Source of the DNA: Hymenobacter sp. GOD-10R
GTDB taxonomy: Bacteria; Bacteroidota; Bacteroidia; Cytophagales; Hymenobacteraceae
Direction of reading: 5' to 3'
Assembly: GCF_035609205.1 (NCBI RefSeq)
Contig: NZ_CP141184.1
Span: 5,401,001 to 5,465,000 of the forward strand
DNA: 64,000 nt
Shown here: positions 18,384-26,236 of the stretch, one piece after another
How the letters are laid out: each line of letters begins with the position of its first letter
How positions within the stretch are numbered: position 1 is the first letter of the stretch
Translations under genes and position numbers: made by a program
The notes under the pieces: model-generated
Told to the model about the DNA's origin: nothing
What the model saw: the letters and a program-made list of their open reading frames with translations, nothing else
Database searches by the model: none

Positions 18384-18654
18384 ATGTACGTAGTTAGCGC
18401 GTGGTGCGAAGCGCCTTTCACAGCGAACAGGAATAGGCCGCCTTGCTGTGGGCTGAGTCGTTGACGCAGTTGACAGGTCAACCGGTGTCTGAGGAGCTTT
18501 TCAAGCGGTTACCCCGCACTTTTCCGACGACGCGCTAGTAGAGTTGACGTTAGCCGTTAAGGTTATTACTAATTACAATCGTCTTACTTTGGCCTTTGGC
18601 GCAGAAGACAAGAGTCTACCGAGTATAGACCAACCTGCGCGAGCAAGCACTTGA
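18384..18654 (+). pseudogene. Relic of a carboxymuconolactone decarboxylase (AhpD-like) gene
   Basis: Three frames each carry a piece of this family. YVVSAWCEAPF comes first, then AALLWAESLTQLTGQPVSEE preceded by a TAG at 18434, then FSDDALVELTLAVKVITNYN followed by RLTLAFGAEDKSLP. The order matches the C-terminal half of AhpD-like proteins (W-x-E-S/A-P-F, ERAALLWAE, VSDELF, LT-x-A-x-x-x-N-x-x-NRL). The Cys-x-x-Cys active-site half is missing. At least two frameshifts and one stop make it non-functional. Confidence 0.65.
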
Positions 18655-18673
18655 AAGTGCTTGCTCGCGTTTT
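18638..18673 (+). terminator. Strong Rho-independent terminator
   Basis: A perfect 14-bp stem (CGCGAGCAAGCACT against AGTGCTTGCTCGCG), a 4-base TGAA loop and a TTTT tail. It overlaps the end of the AhpD-like relic and would have been that gene's terminator. Confidence 0.85.
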
Positions 18674-18674
18674 G

Positions 18675-18702
18675 AAGGCCTTGCCCTCCTGGAGGCCTTT
18701 TT
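18675..18702 (+). terminator. Second, weaker terminator hairpin
   Basis: AAGGCC/GGCCTT stem followed by a T run, directly behind the first terminator. Confidence 0.5.
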
Positions 18703-19006
18703 CAGATTCGCTTCTTACTTGGCTAGCGCTGCCGGTTCCGGTGCTCAAGTAGCCGTCACTGCGCAGTTCACGCTTCTCCTACTCAGCGCGCGGCAAGCCT
18801 GCCTTTCCAGTTGGCACCAGCTCTTTTACCTAGCTAGTGGCTAAACCGAATCGTGGTCTTCCGGCAACCGCTAGCAGCTTCGTCTTGGAGGGATGGCGGC
18901 GCTTACCCGTGTTACGGCGTTGTAACTAACAGTCTGGTTCATCGTAACACCAGAGCAGTACGCGTGCTCGCCCTCATCCGCATCCCACCCCGTAGTAGTA
19001 TCTCTC
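18703..19006. other. Intergenic region, nothing recognised
   Basis: About 300 bases between the tandem terminators and the next rightward gene; no motif seen. Confidence 0.4.
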
Positions 19007-19429
19007 ATGGCCATGCTTGCTACTGAGCCGGTCTGCTGTTTTGTTAACCAGGCCGCTCACCTCTGGCTTCATCCACAAGGCTTTCTGCAACTACGCTGGT
19101 TACCGGCTGGTGGCTCCAGTCGTGCCTTTCGCATAGCCCTAGAGCAACTCTTGTGGCACTTGCACCAGCAACACTGGCACAAGGTATTCGTGGACCAGCG
19201 CCACATGGCGGCGCTTTCGGCGACAGATACGGCCTGGTACCTGCTGGACTGGCTGCCTCGGGCTACGCAGCACCACTACCGCTATGCGGCCGTGCTCCGC
19301 CCCTGCCACGTAGCCACACGCCTGAGCACGCACACCATTCGCCAGCAGGCCATGGATCGGTTCCCCTTGTGCTATCAGCTCTTCGAACAGGAAGCCCGAG
19401 CCGTCGCCTGGCTCCTAGCGCAGCCCTAA
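19007..19429 (+). CDS. Hypothetical protein, STAS/SpoIIAA-like
   Basis: A 140-residue soluble protein. The arrangement FRIALEQLLWHLHQQHWHKV, then VFVDQRHMAALSATDTAWY, DWLPRA and a C-terminal ELFEQEARAVAWL-like end (here QLFEQEARAVAWL) resembles Bacteroidota-specific STAS-like proteins, in which a strand ending in 'vDqR' precedes the central helix. The gene at 48663-49100 shares the layout (WIVDVRQLDTLP, then WQPRAY). No function is established. Start choice is the first ATG; one codon later (Met3) is possible. Confidence 0.6.
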   Translation: MAMLATEPVCCFVNQAAHLWLHPQGFLQLRWLPAGGSSRAFRIALEQLLWHLHQQHWHKVFVDQRHMAALSATDTAWYLLDWLPRATQHHYRYAAVLRPCHVATRLSTHTIRQQAMDRFPLCYQLFEQEARAVAWLLAQP

Positions 19430-19558
19430 TAGGTGGTGCTACCCGACTAGCCGCTTTAGGTGCTCGGAGCTCAGAGCAGGTGTTCTAGGATGGTCTGACA
19501 GCTATATGAGATGCTAAAAGATGCCTCTCAATAGCCGACCTGTTGGCAGTTAAGGGGC

Positions 19559-19940
19559 CTATAGTGCCGCCAGCACCTTCATGTCGTCCATTCCTAATAT
19601 CTGCTTGGGAGTGCCGCGGCGAATGCTGTGAATCATGGCCTGTCCAATCTGTTGCATAGTGATAGTCTGGCCGGGCAGCGCCCATAGCAGCGATTAGAGC
19701 AGGGTGGGAAGCGGGTAGAACAGCTTGACGTTTTGCTGCCCGTCGCGAGGCTTAATAATATCCGGCCGCATGATGTAGACGTGCTGAAACGGCAGTTAGC
19801 AAGGGCTTATGATCATCCTTGCAGTACTTTACCAATTCCACTGTAGCAATAAATTAATAGAGCACAGTGGGCGGCGTATTTTGGGCTGTAGCGTCAGTAA
19901 GGCTGGCGAGTGCCAGCAACAGGAGTTCATTTACAAACTG
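19559..19940 (-). pseudogene. Relic of an NAD(P)-dependent epimerase/dehydratase-like gene
   Basis: Read leftward, one frame gives ELLLLALASLTDATAQ and, after a TAA, VELVKYCKDDHKPLL. A frameshift leads to LPFQHVYIMRPDIIKPRDGQ, then YPLPTLL, a TAA at 19694-19696, LPGQTITMQQIGQAMIHSIR and a terminal ILGMDDMKVLAAL. The order (T-x-x-A...NP, K-x-x-x-E...L-P-F, Y-x-x-RP-x-x-I-x-P, then T-T-x-x-x-G-x-AMI) matches the C-terminal half of extended SDR/NmrA-type oxidoreductases. The Rossmann N-terminus is absent. Non-functional. Confidence 0.6.
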
Positions 19941-20080
19941 TGCTAGGTAGCGTCTGGACCAGAACGTAGATCCTTGCAGGTAAGAAACTTAACTTATTAG
20001 AAAGCAGCTTGTAAACAGGGCTTTTAACGCCATCCTTTTTAAAGTAACTTGTCTATACCTAACGTCTATCCTTCCCGCCC

Positions 20081-21160
20081 ATGCAACCATTTTACGCTCC
20101 TTACCGCTCGGTAACTGCCCGCCCTCATGCCGCGCGTTATGCTTGCCTCAAACGACATTGCTTCGCCTTGCTATTGACGCTCGCTCCGACTGAAGCGCTG
20201 CTAGCGCAAACGACCACCTTTTCCTACTCAGGCGACACACGCAGCTATACCGTCCCCCTAGGGGTTACCTCCCTTCAGGTGGTAGCCACCGGCGCGGCGG
20301 GCGGCCGCTACGACGCGAGCACGGCGTCTAGCCCCGGTGCTCAAGTGAGCGCTACCTTGACGGTAACTCCGGGGGAGATTCTCTTTGTTGTAGTAGGCGG
20401 ACAAGGTACAGGTGGCAGCAGCGTGAATGCCGGCGGCTACAATGGCGGCGGTACGGGCAGTGGCGGGGCCGGCGCCGGCGGCGGCGCCACCGAGTTGCGC
20501 CGGGCCATAGTTGTGGGTCCCACGTACGACTATCTCAGCGCTCGGAACGCCTTGCTGGTGGCGGGCGGCGGTGGGGGCAGTGACGGGGGCGGCGCAGTGG
20601 GTGGAACTGGAGGTACCCCGACGGGGGGCGACGGCGTAAAAAATAATGCAGGCATCGCCGGCGGCGGGGCGACCCAGACTGCGGCGGGTGGAACAGGTAC
20701 TCTGGCCGGAACCAATAACCAGGGAGGCAAAGGCAGTTCCGGCGGCGGCGGGGGTGGCGGCTATTATGGCGGGGGCGGTGGGGCGCCTTCCAGCGGCTCG
20801 GCGGGGGGAGGGGGCGGTTCTTCGTGGGTAACCACGATGGGCAGCAGCACCGTCACCTACCGCACGGCCGCGACGAGCGGCGATGGCTCGCTCAGCATCA
20901 CGCCCGTACTCACCCCACTGCCCGTGCGCTCCGCCGTTGCGCCCGGCAACCTAAGCGTGTTCCCGAACCCGACGGCGACGGGCGCTACTCTCACAGGGGC
21001 GGCCGCTGGTAGCCCCGTGCACGTGCTAGACGCGCTCGGCCGGGACGTGTTCACCACAACGACCGATGCGTCAGGCACCGCCAGGCTCCCAGCTATGCTA
21101 CCAAGCGGTGTGTACCTAGTGTGGGTGGGGCCGCACGCGACGCGCCTGCGGGTAGAATAA
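20081..21160 (+). CDS. Glycine-rich secreted protein with T9SS sorting tail
   Basis: A 359-residue exported protein. After a signal sequence (LLLTLAPTEALLAQ) come a beta-rich segment (FSYSGDTRSYTVPLGVTSLQ) and about 170 residues dominated by Gly with Ser/Asn/Thr, the Gly_rich type of adhesive or surface repeat. The last 80 residues form a type IX secretion C-terminal domain: LSVFPNPTATG, VHVLDALGRDVF, LPSGVYLVWV and the basic end TRLRVE. The protein should therefore cross the outer membrane through the T9SS and be anchored or released. The N-terminal 25 residues before the hydrophobic stretch are unusually long; a later start is possible but no ATG is available in frame there. Confidence 0.85.
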   Translation: MQPFYAPYRSVTARPHAARYACLKRHCFALLLTLAPTEALLAQTTTFSYSGDTRSYTVPLGVTSLQVVATGAAGGRYDASTASSPGAQVSATLTVTPGEILFVVVGGQGTGGSSVNAGGYNGGGTGSGGAGAGGGATELRRAIVVGPTYDYLSARNALLVAGGGGGSDGGGAVGGTGGTPTGGDGVKNNAGIAGGGATQTAAGGTGTLAGTNNQGGKGSSGGGGGGGYYGGGGGAPSSGSAGGGGGSSWVTTMGSSTVTYRTAATSGDGSLSITPVLTPLPVRSAVAPGNLSVFPNPTATGATLTGAAAGSPVHVLDALGRDVFTTTTDASGTARLPAMLPSGVYLVWVGPHATRLRVE

Positions 21161-21161
21161 A

Positions 21162-21437
21162 GAAGGCACGAGGCCACCCCGAATCGCTCAGCCAGGCGCT
21201 ACTCAGGTGCCAACTCACCCAGTTCGGAATACCCCGGTCGTGGTGGTGGCGCAGCGTGTACTGCGGTTTTACCAGTAGATAGTTCGTGAAGTTACTGGCA
21301 TCCGTCGTGGCGCCATTGGAGTTGCTCAGCGCTACGTTCTCATCCCGTATAGGGGTAGTTGTCGCAGGTATAGGAGACTCTTTCTTCTCAGAACAACTTG
21401 CTGCAAGCAGACCAATAAATAGAAAAAGCTGCCGTGG
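21162..21437 (-). pseudogene. 5' remnant of a NUC1-type DNA/RNA non-specific endonuclease lipoprotein
   Basis: The minus strand reads LFLFIGLLAASCSEKKES, a lipoprotein signal with its Cys, then RDENVALSNSNGATT, NYLLVKPQYTLRHHHDRG and IPNWVSWHLSSAWL. This is the start of secreted NUC1-family nucleases, where 'NYLxxKPQY-x-L-x-Y...G-x-PNWVSWHL' precedes the DRGH catalytic motif. The sequence breaks off before DRGH and no in-frame ATG precedes the signal peptide, so both ends have been lost. It abuts the end of the glycine-rich gene. Confidence 0.65.
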
Positions 21438-21758
21438 CCCGAGAGAAGGGCATCAGTACCGTGCAGCTGCGCCACTCACTGCGCAAGGCGGCTGAGCGAG
21501 CACCGCAGCTTGATAGTGCATTTAGTGTAGATGGTGCACCTGGAAAAACGACTTAATTTTTCAATTGCAAGTCTACTGTTCATCAAAAAGCTTTAGTCTA
21601 AACAACTAAGTCTTTTTCACTTCCAGTTATATCGATCCTGAACAAATAATATAGTTAGTATTTCGTACTTATGCTTTCTTATCAATACTGCCTTCATCCT
21701 CGTCTAGCAGACTGCGGGATACATAGTTTTACCTATTCCTTATTTTTCTCCTACCATC
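21438..21758. other. Intergenic region with a possible orphan frame
   Basis: An open frame without ATG (21419-21556, plus strand) reads VAREKGISTVQLRHSLRKAA and could be another gene scrap; it meets the NUC1 remnant at a shared edge. The remaining 200 bases are AT-rich and probably hold the promoter of the barrel protein gene that follows. Confidence 0.3.
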
Positions 21759-22346
21759 ATGCTTACGTTATGCTATAGCGGCGCTTTCCTACTAGCGCTT
21801 TCGCCGGGGAGTGCAGCGCACTCTGCCGCTCCTGACTCGACGGCAGCTACCCACCGCCACCTGCTCACACTGCACACGTTGCGCGTTAACGCGCCATTTC
21901 TGCCGGCCCTAGGCTATGAATCGCAGGTGCATCCCCGCTGGAGTGTGCGCACCAGCCTAAGCGGTCAACGCAACAGCCTCAACTACAGCTATAACACTAT
22001 AGACGAAACAGGGACGATCCACGGCCCGATCTCTAGAAGGTACCGTTCTACCACGCTAATTACTGACGTTTCGCTCAACTACTACTTGCAAGGCTCCAAA
22101 CCAGCCTTGGTCGGTTGGTTTGTCGGGGCCGGCCTAAGGAGTGGCCTGCAACGTACTCGCATTACGGATGACGGCGCCGTAGCTTTCTCCCCAACGTTTC
22201 GTGCCTTATCGGTACGACCCTTGCTGCGAGCGGGTCGTCATTGGGCACTAGGGCAGCGCTGGCTGGTAGACACCCACGTGGGCATTTTGGTGTCAAGTTC
22301 ATCCCTGGAGAGAGTGATCGGCGTGGGAGTAGGTTACCGGTTGTAA
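21759..22346 (+). CDS. Outer-membrane beta-barrel-like protein
   Basis: A 195-residue protein with a short signal peptide (LCYSGAFLLALSPGSAAHS). Amphipathic strands follow (WSVRTSLSGQRNSLNYSYN, RSTTLITDVSLNYYLQG, GWFVGAGLRSGLQRTR), and the C-terminal strand VIGVGVGYRL ends close to the stop. A terminal strand with an aromatic residue near the end is typical of outer-membrane insertion signals. It resembles DUF3575/OmpW-sized barrels in Bacteroidota; the ligand or function is unknown. Confidence 0.7.
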   Translation: MLTLCYSGAFLLALSPGSAAHSAAPDSTAATHRHLLTLHTLRVNAPFLPALGYESQVHPRWSVRTSLSGQRNSLNYSYNTIDETGTIHGPISRRYRSTTLITDVSLNYYLQGSKPALVGWFVGAGLRSGLQRTRITDDGAVAFSPTFRALSVRPLLRAGRHWALGQRWLVDTHVGILVSSSSLERVIGVGVGYRL

Positions 22347-22521
22347 CCAGTGCAGGTAGTTCGACCTATCCGAAACGTTGGATTGGCTTCTTTGCAGTCA
22401 CTTTCAACTACCAAAGTGCCCCGGCAAAATTGCCGTAGACGCTGCAAATGCACTTAGCGGGTGCATGAGGTGTACCGCTAATTTCTTTCTCTCGGTTTAA
22501 GCAGACCGTGACACCAACGAA

Positions 22522-22559
22522 AAAGGCCCGCTCTGTCGAACGACGAAGCAGGCCTTATA
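22522..22559 (+). terminator. Hairpin, probable terminator
   Basis: AAGGCC..GCT pairs with AGC..GGCCTT around a 14-base loop, with an A run on the left. It probably terminates the outer-membrane gene or acts bidirectionally. Confidence 0.5.
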
Positions 22560-22682
22560 CCTTCCTGAAGCAAGCTGGCAACTATTTCCGGTTGGCTACT
22601 TCAAAAGATAAGCAGGCAACCTATATGGTGCACAAGTAATCAATCAGCTAGGTTTGTACCCCTACTTGTACCCCAGAAAGAT

Positions 22683-22716
22683 AAAAACCTCGCTCCTGTA
22701 TTAGAAGCAAGGTTTT
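22683..22716 (-). terminator. Terminator of ssrA
   Basis: On the minus strand AAAACCTTGCT pairs with AGCGAGGTTTT (one G-T pair) and ends in TTTT. It begins right after the tmRNA 3' end. Confidence 0.8.
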
Positions 22717-22719
22717 CGG

Positions 22720-23088
22720 TGGAGCTGCAGGGATTCGAACCCTGGTCCAGACAAGGAAGCCGTCGAGCTTTCTACGTGTGTATCTATGCTTGAATTTTCG
22801 TGGCAACCCGGGCGCACATCAGGCCTATAGGTTACCCTTATCTGCTTGAGTTTCGCCTTGATGTCGCAGTGCCATCAAGACTATCCTCTTACTTACGACG
22901 CCCCGTACTCACCCGTGAAAAGGAAGACGGATGCGGGACGATGGCATTACTTAGTACCTAGACTAAGCAGCCATGGCGTAGCTATACTCGCCATTTATTG
23001 TTTGGGCGATTTTTTCACAGGAGAGCTTCGTCCAACTCCTGACACGCTTACTCGCGACCTGCACAAGCTGTCAATTCCGGTCAGCCCC
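22720..23088 (-). ncRNA. ssrA: tmRNA (transfer-messenger RNA)
   Basis: tmRNA rescues stalled ribosomes and tags the nascent peptide for degradation. The minus strand begins GGGGCTGACCGG, the standard tmRNA 5' end, and finishes with the T arm GGTTCGAATCCC and CAGCTCC, which pairs with the 5' GGGGCTG to form the tRNA-like acceptor stem. The discriminator A is at 22720. The next genomic bases are CCG, so the terminal CCA is not fully encoded and must be completed after transcription. The tag frame visible near 22970 ends NGEYSYAMAA followed by TAG, the Bacteroidota tag type. Frames drawn across this gene (for example 22846-23190 plus) are spurious. Confidence 0.95.
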
Positions 23089-23127
23089 AAATTTAAAAGA
23101 ACGATTCCCGCCGCATTCGACGGGGTG

Positions 23128-23135
23128 CAAATGTA
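23128..23135 (-). promoter_or_regulatory. -7 box of the ssrA promoter
   Basis: TACATTTG on the minus strand fits TAnnTTTG and lies 40 bases before the mature tmRNA 5' end, implying a short leader removed by RNase P. Confidence 0.5.
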
Positions 23136-23200
23136 CGCAACTGTTCTGAAAACGTTGCGTGGAAGTCGGAAGTTCCGCTTGCACTGCTAGTCCGTTGAGC

Positions 23201-23362
23201 ATGCTGGAACTACGCCAAGGTACGGGAGGTCAGCACCAAGTTCTGCATGATGGAAACGAATGGCTCTCGCCAGAACCTAGCTCCGGCGTGGTCTTTATAA
23301 GCCGCTTCAATAATAAATACGATAGTTCGGTAGCTCGACTGTACAGGTACAGAAGACCCTAG
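23201..23362 (+). pseudogene. Possible gene relic
   Basis: A 53-codon frame from ATG 23201 (containing WLSPEPSSGVVFISRFNNKY) looks protein-like. A second frame just beyond it continues with KTLGVWQEWLPKGVMEHSRM to a TAG near 23452, so one indel near 23335 could join them. The family is not recognised. It lies between the ssrA promoter and the next gene's terminus. Confidence 0.3.
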
Positions 23363-23496
23363 GTGTGTGGCAGGAGTGGCTGCCGAAAGGCGTCATGGAA
23401 CACAGCAGAATGCCTACTTATACAAGAAGTCTGGCGCGGCACGATGGGCGAGAGGTATCTTAGACTTAAATTTCAACGGTCCGCGCTGGACCCACC

Positions 23497-24225
23497 CTAG
23501 CCCGGGCAAGTTGTTGTTGCGGTGTTACTCCAGAGTGTACCGGTCGAATCGTGCGAATCGCTGCGGCCGTCGTTGGCGGAGAAAAACACCTGACCGGCTC
23601 GTTGGCAGATCTTGCCGGTCGGATATTCCAGGGTGCCCTGCGCGGTAGCCGTCTGGTTGACCCAGAAGGTGTTCAGGGTGGCGTCTACAATCCGAATGTG
23701 CACCGTGGCGCTCGCCGAAAAGCCGGAGCCGCTCACCACAAAGCTCCCGTCGCCGTTCGACTTCACCGAAATAACAGGCTTGCTAGGTTGTGGTGGCGGC
23801 ACGACTTTGGCGCGCGCCGAAATCGGGAAGCTCTTGGTCAGTTGGGTACGCCCGGTACTGATAATGCCAGTACGCGTGATGTTGAAGAAGTAAGAACCAG
23901 GCACGGCGAAGTTATAAGCGGCGTAGTCGCTTCCACTCCAGGTCCACGTTGCTACTACCTCCCCATTTGGCCGGAGGACGTTGGCTCGTGTTTCCAGCAC
24001 TACACCCACACTGGGCTGCACGTGCACCGCTACCGACAGTGGCACTTCGCCGCTGGTGGTTTCCGGCTGTGCCTCCAGGGTGATGGGCGGCAAGCTCTGG
24101 AGGCGCTGAATTACGGCGCGCATGGAGATGGGCTCACCGCGTTTGGTGACGTAATTGCCAATAGGCCGCAGGCTGATCGGTGGACCTAGCCCGGTAAATT
24201 TTCCTAATTCTCGCAGTGTTCTCAT
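23497..24225 (-). CDS. Hypothetical protein with Ig/PKD-like regions
   Basis: A 242-residue protein without a signal peptide. The middle (SGEVPLSVAVHVQPS, TWTWSGSDYAAYNF, VPGSYFFNITRTG) looks like a PKD- or Ig-type beta sandwich. The C-terminal part (PVISVKSNGDGSFVVSGSGF, SATVHIRIVDA) looks like a second one, similar to IPT-type domains. It ends with a Cys-containing tail. It is the last gene of a leftward cluster with 24347-24703 and 24792-25877. Function unknown; the cluster suggests a common extracellular or phage-tail-like theme, but this is inference. Confidence 0.6.
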   Translation of the reverse strand: MRTLRELGKFTGLGPPISLRPIGNYVTKRGEPISMRAVIQRLQSLPPITLEAQPETTSGEVPLSVAVHVQPSVGVVLETRANVLRPNGEVVATWTWSGSDYAAYNFAVPGSYFFNITRTGIISTGRTQLTKSFPISARAKVVPPPQPSKPVISVKSNGDGSFVVSGSGFSASATVHIRIVDATLNTFWVNQTATAQGTLEYPTGKICQRAGQVFFSANDGRSDSHDSTGTLWSNTATTTCPG

Positions 24226-24346
24226 GGTCTTTCGTTCGGGAGTGCATACCTGCTGCGGGGCAGATAGCTAGGTTGCCGTTGCACGGACTACGGTGCCGCA
24301 CCTAGCTTTCGATGAAAAACCTAGGTCGCACCGAGCAGGGATATGG

Positions 24347-24703
24347 CTAGTCTTCGGCCGCAGTTTTCGTCCCAGCTTCCTCGTGCCAGTGCCAGGCAGC
24401 CGCTTTGTTATAAGAGCCAAGCCGCCGAATATCCGGCTCGAAAGCTTCAAGCTTGCGGGCCACGACCGCATCGTCTACCCGCACGTTCTCGATGGAAATA
24501 CCACTCCAGTCCACTTGCCATATAAACTCGTGCGCGACATCATTGCTGGTTACCTCGTTTTCGCGTGCCAACAACAAGAGGCCTAGTACCTGCCCTACTC
24601 GGGTTGGCCCTTTGTGCACCGCCGGAAAGTATTCTTCCCGCATGAAGGTGGCGAATGCCTTGGCATCTTGCTTCTTTGGCAGTCTTATGTGGTAGATAAG
24701 CAT
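24347..24703 (-). CDS. Small hypothetical protein of a three-gene cluster
   Basis: A 118-residue protein, MLIYHIRLPKKQDAKAFATF at its start, with alternating strands and helices (FMREEYFPAVHKG, HEFIWQVDWSG). The layout resembles ferredoxin-like dimeric alpha/beta-barrel monomers such as ABM or EthD-type proteins, but no catalytic residues can be named. The gap to the upstream gene is 88 bases and to the downstream gene 121 bases, all on one strand, so they are probably co-transcribed. Confidence 0.6.
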   Translation of the reverse strand: MLIYHIRLPKKQDAKAFATFMREEYFPAVHKGPTRVGQVLGLLLLARENEVTSNDVAHEFIWQVDWSGISIENVRVDDAVVARKLEAFEPDIRRLGSYNKAAAWHWHEEAGTKTAAED

Positions 24704-24791
24704 GAGTTCTACTTGATTTAAAAGATAGAACGATTTGCTCGCGGCGCGCTACACTGTTGAGAGTCTATTGCGTGTTGTAGCCTAGGTCCGC

Positions 24792-25877
24792 TCACTGCAA
24801 GGCAATCAAGATGGGAATTAAGCCTTGGCCTTCTTTCAGCGGGCGTAGCGCTTTGCCAATCACCGCACCGAAGGCTTTTTGCGGCTCTGAGGCTTTCATG
24901 GCGTGGCCGGGAGAGGCCGAGGTCGTGAGCAAATCACCGACCTCAATAGCCGCGTAGCGCGCATCTACTTTGCAGAACACCTTACCCATGAGGGCAATAG
25001 GCTTTCGGTCACTGCGCGTGGCTTGCCGATCCAGCACGAGCCCCGGCTTGTAAGTACCGGCTCCGGAAACGACGCCAGCCACGCGCTTATCGTAGGGCTG
25101 CTGGCTTTCGCGCAAAGCGCCTTCGTCGCCGAGCACCATCACAGTGCCTGGCTCACTGGAGCTAGCCTCGGCAATGTCAAAATCTTCGGCGCAGTCGGCA
25201 TTCGAGAGGCGAATATCGCCGGTCACTTCCACGTCGCCTTCAAAAAAGCCCGCAAGCCGGCCTCCTTTCCCATAGACAGCAACACCGCTCGAAGTTGTCG
25301 CAAATACGCCCGTGCCTGTGGTGCTCCAGCCTTCTATGCCATTGCCCTGCACCGAAGTACCGCGCACGCCTGCTGAGGCCCGGCTGTCGCCCGAGGCGCC
25401 GTAGCTGGTGTCGCTCCACCCTTCCATGCCGCGGCCACTTTTGGAGCGCCCAACCACTCCAGAGTTCGTTTCACTCGTTCCGGCCACGCCCGCGCCGCCT
25501 TTGCTGGTGCCTAGCACACCCACGCCGTTGCCATCTGTCTGGCCCCAAACGCCGTTGCCATTAGTGCTGATGCCTACCACTCCTTCTGCCTTCGTAGCCC
25601 AACCCTCCACACCTCTGCCCTCAACTGAGCTGGCGCGCAGCCCGGCCGACGTACGGCTAGCGGCGCGTAGACCGTAGTCCGTGTCACTGGTGGCAACCAC
25701 GCCACGGCCACTGGTGGATTCGCCTAGCACGCCAAACGACGTTACGCTTTTGCCGTGCACCCCATTACCGGCGTTGCTTGTTCCCAGTACGCCATCTGCC
25801 CCAGGTGCTCCACTTGTGTTTTCACCTTTCACGGCCGCCACTGTAGGGTCGGCAGAGTCACCACTTACGTTTGCCAT
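24792..25877 (-). CDS. Repeat protein with about 15-residue G-V-x-G-x-S units and a conserved C-terminal domain
   Basis: A 361-residue protein. Residues 20-215 are a run of units of about 15 residues of the type GVLGTSNAGNGVHGKS, GVLGESTSGRGV, GVWGQTDGNGVG and GVRGTSVQGNGIEG, which should form an elongated beta-helix or fibre. Then comes FFEGDVEVTGDIRL with a non-repeat domain (NADCAEDFDIAE, KRVAGVVSGAG, LMGKVFCKVDARY, LLTTSASPGHAMKA). This combination of fibre and end domain is found in many bacterial phyla and resembles the tip of phage tail fibres. There is no signal peptide. It is the first gene of a three-gene leftward cluster. Confidence 0.7.
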   Translation of the reverse strand: MANVSGDSADPTVAAVKGENTSGAPGADGVLGTSNAGNGVHGKSVTSFGVLGESTSGRGVVATSDTDYGLRAASRTSAGLRASSVEGRGVEGWATKAEGVVGISTNGNGVWGQTDGNGVGVLGTSKGGAGVAGTSETNSGVVGRSKSGRGMEGWSDTSYGASGDSRASAGVRGTSVQGNGIEGWSTTGTGVFATTSSGVAVYGKGGRLAGFFEGDVEVTGDIRLSNADCAEDFDIAEASSSEPGTVMVLGDEGALRESQQPYDKRVAGVVSGAGTYKPGLVLDRQATRSDRKPIALMGKVFCKVDARYAAIEVGDLLTTSASPGHAMKASEPQKAFGAVIGKALRPLKEGQGLIPILIALQ

Positions 25878-26065
25878 TGGAGAGTATCTTAAAGTTTGAA
25901 GGTTTATTCACCTAGGTCCGCCGATAAGAGGGAGCTGGGTCGGGGGCGCCAGACAAGCGCATTCATGCCGAGTCATGCTGCAGCTTGATCACCCTGAATT
26001 AGTTAAGCTCAGGTGTTGCTAAAGCCCTCAAAATATAGGCAACCCCCTAGCCCCAAACAAGCAAA

Positions 26066-26081
26066 CCACATGATCATGTGG
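26066..26081. repeat. 16-bp perfect palindrome
   Basis: CCACATGATCATGTGG reads the same on both strands and sits in the divergent intergenic region next to an AT-rich tract. It could be an operator for a dimeric regulator. Confidence 0.5.
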
Positions 26082-26228
26082 CTCATTATCAGTTATTTAT
26101 AATATATTATCGTTTAAGTTATTATGGCATAAACCTAGGTACTCCGGCTCGCAGGGACTAGCCATTGGCTCTTGGGTGTTTCTTGCCTGATTCCGGAGGC
26201 GAGGCTTCCGAACCCCGTCTTTTCGGGG

Positions 26229-26236
26229 TATCTTTG
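26229..26236 (+). promoter_or_regulatory. dnaX -7 promoter box
   Basis: TATCTTTG matches TAnnTTTG exactly and lies 11 bases before the dnaX ATG, so the transcript would have a very short leader. Confidence 0.6.

Larger units (their letters stand above)
22347..22719. other. Intergenic region between barrel gene and tmRNA, with two hairpins
   Basis: Contains only the hairpins listed at 22522 and 22683; no gene is seen. Confidence 0.6.

Noticed and set aside
22846..23190. Open frame of 114 codons on the plus strand
   Set aside because: It lies across the tmRNA gene on the opposite strand and has no protein-like features.
24903..25899. Several plus-strand frames across the repeat protein
   Set aside because: They are shadows of the repetitive minus-strand gene and are rich in Pro/Ser only because of it.
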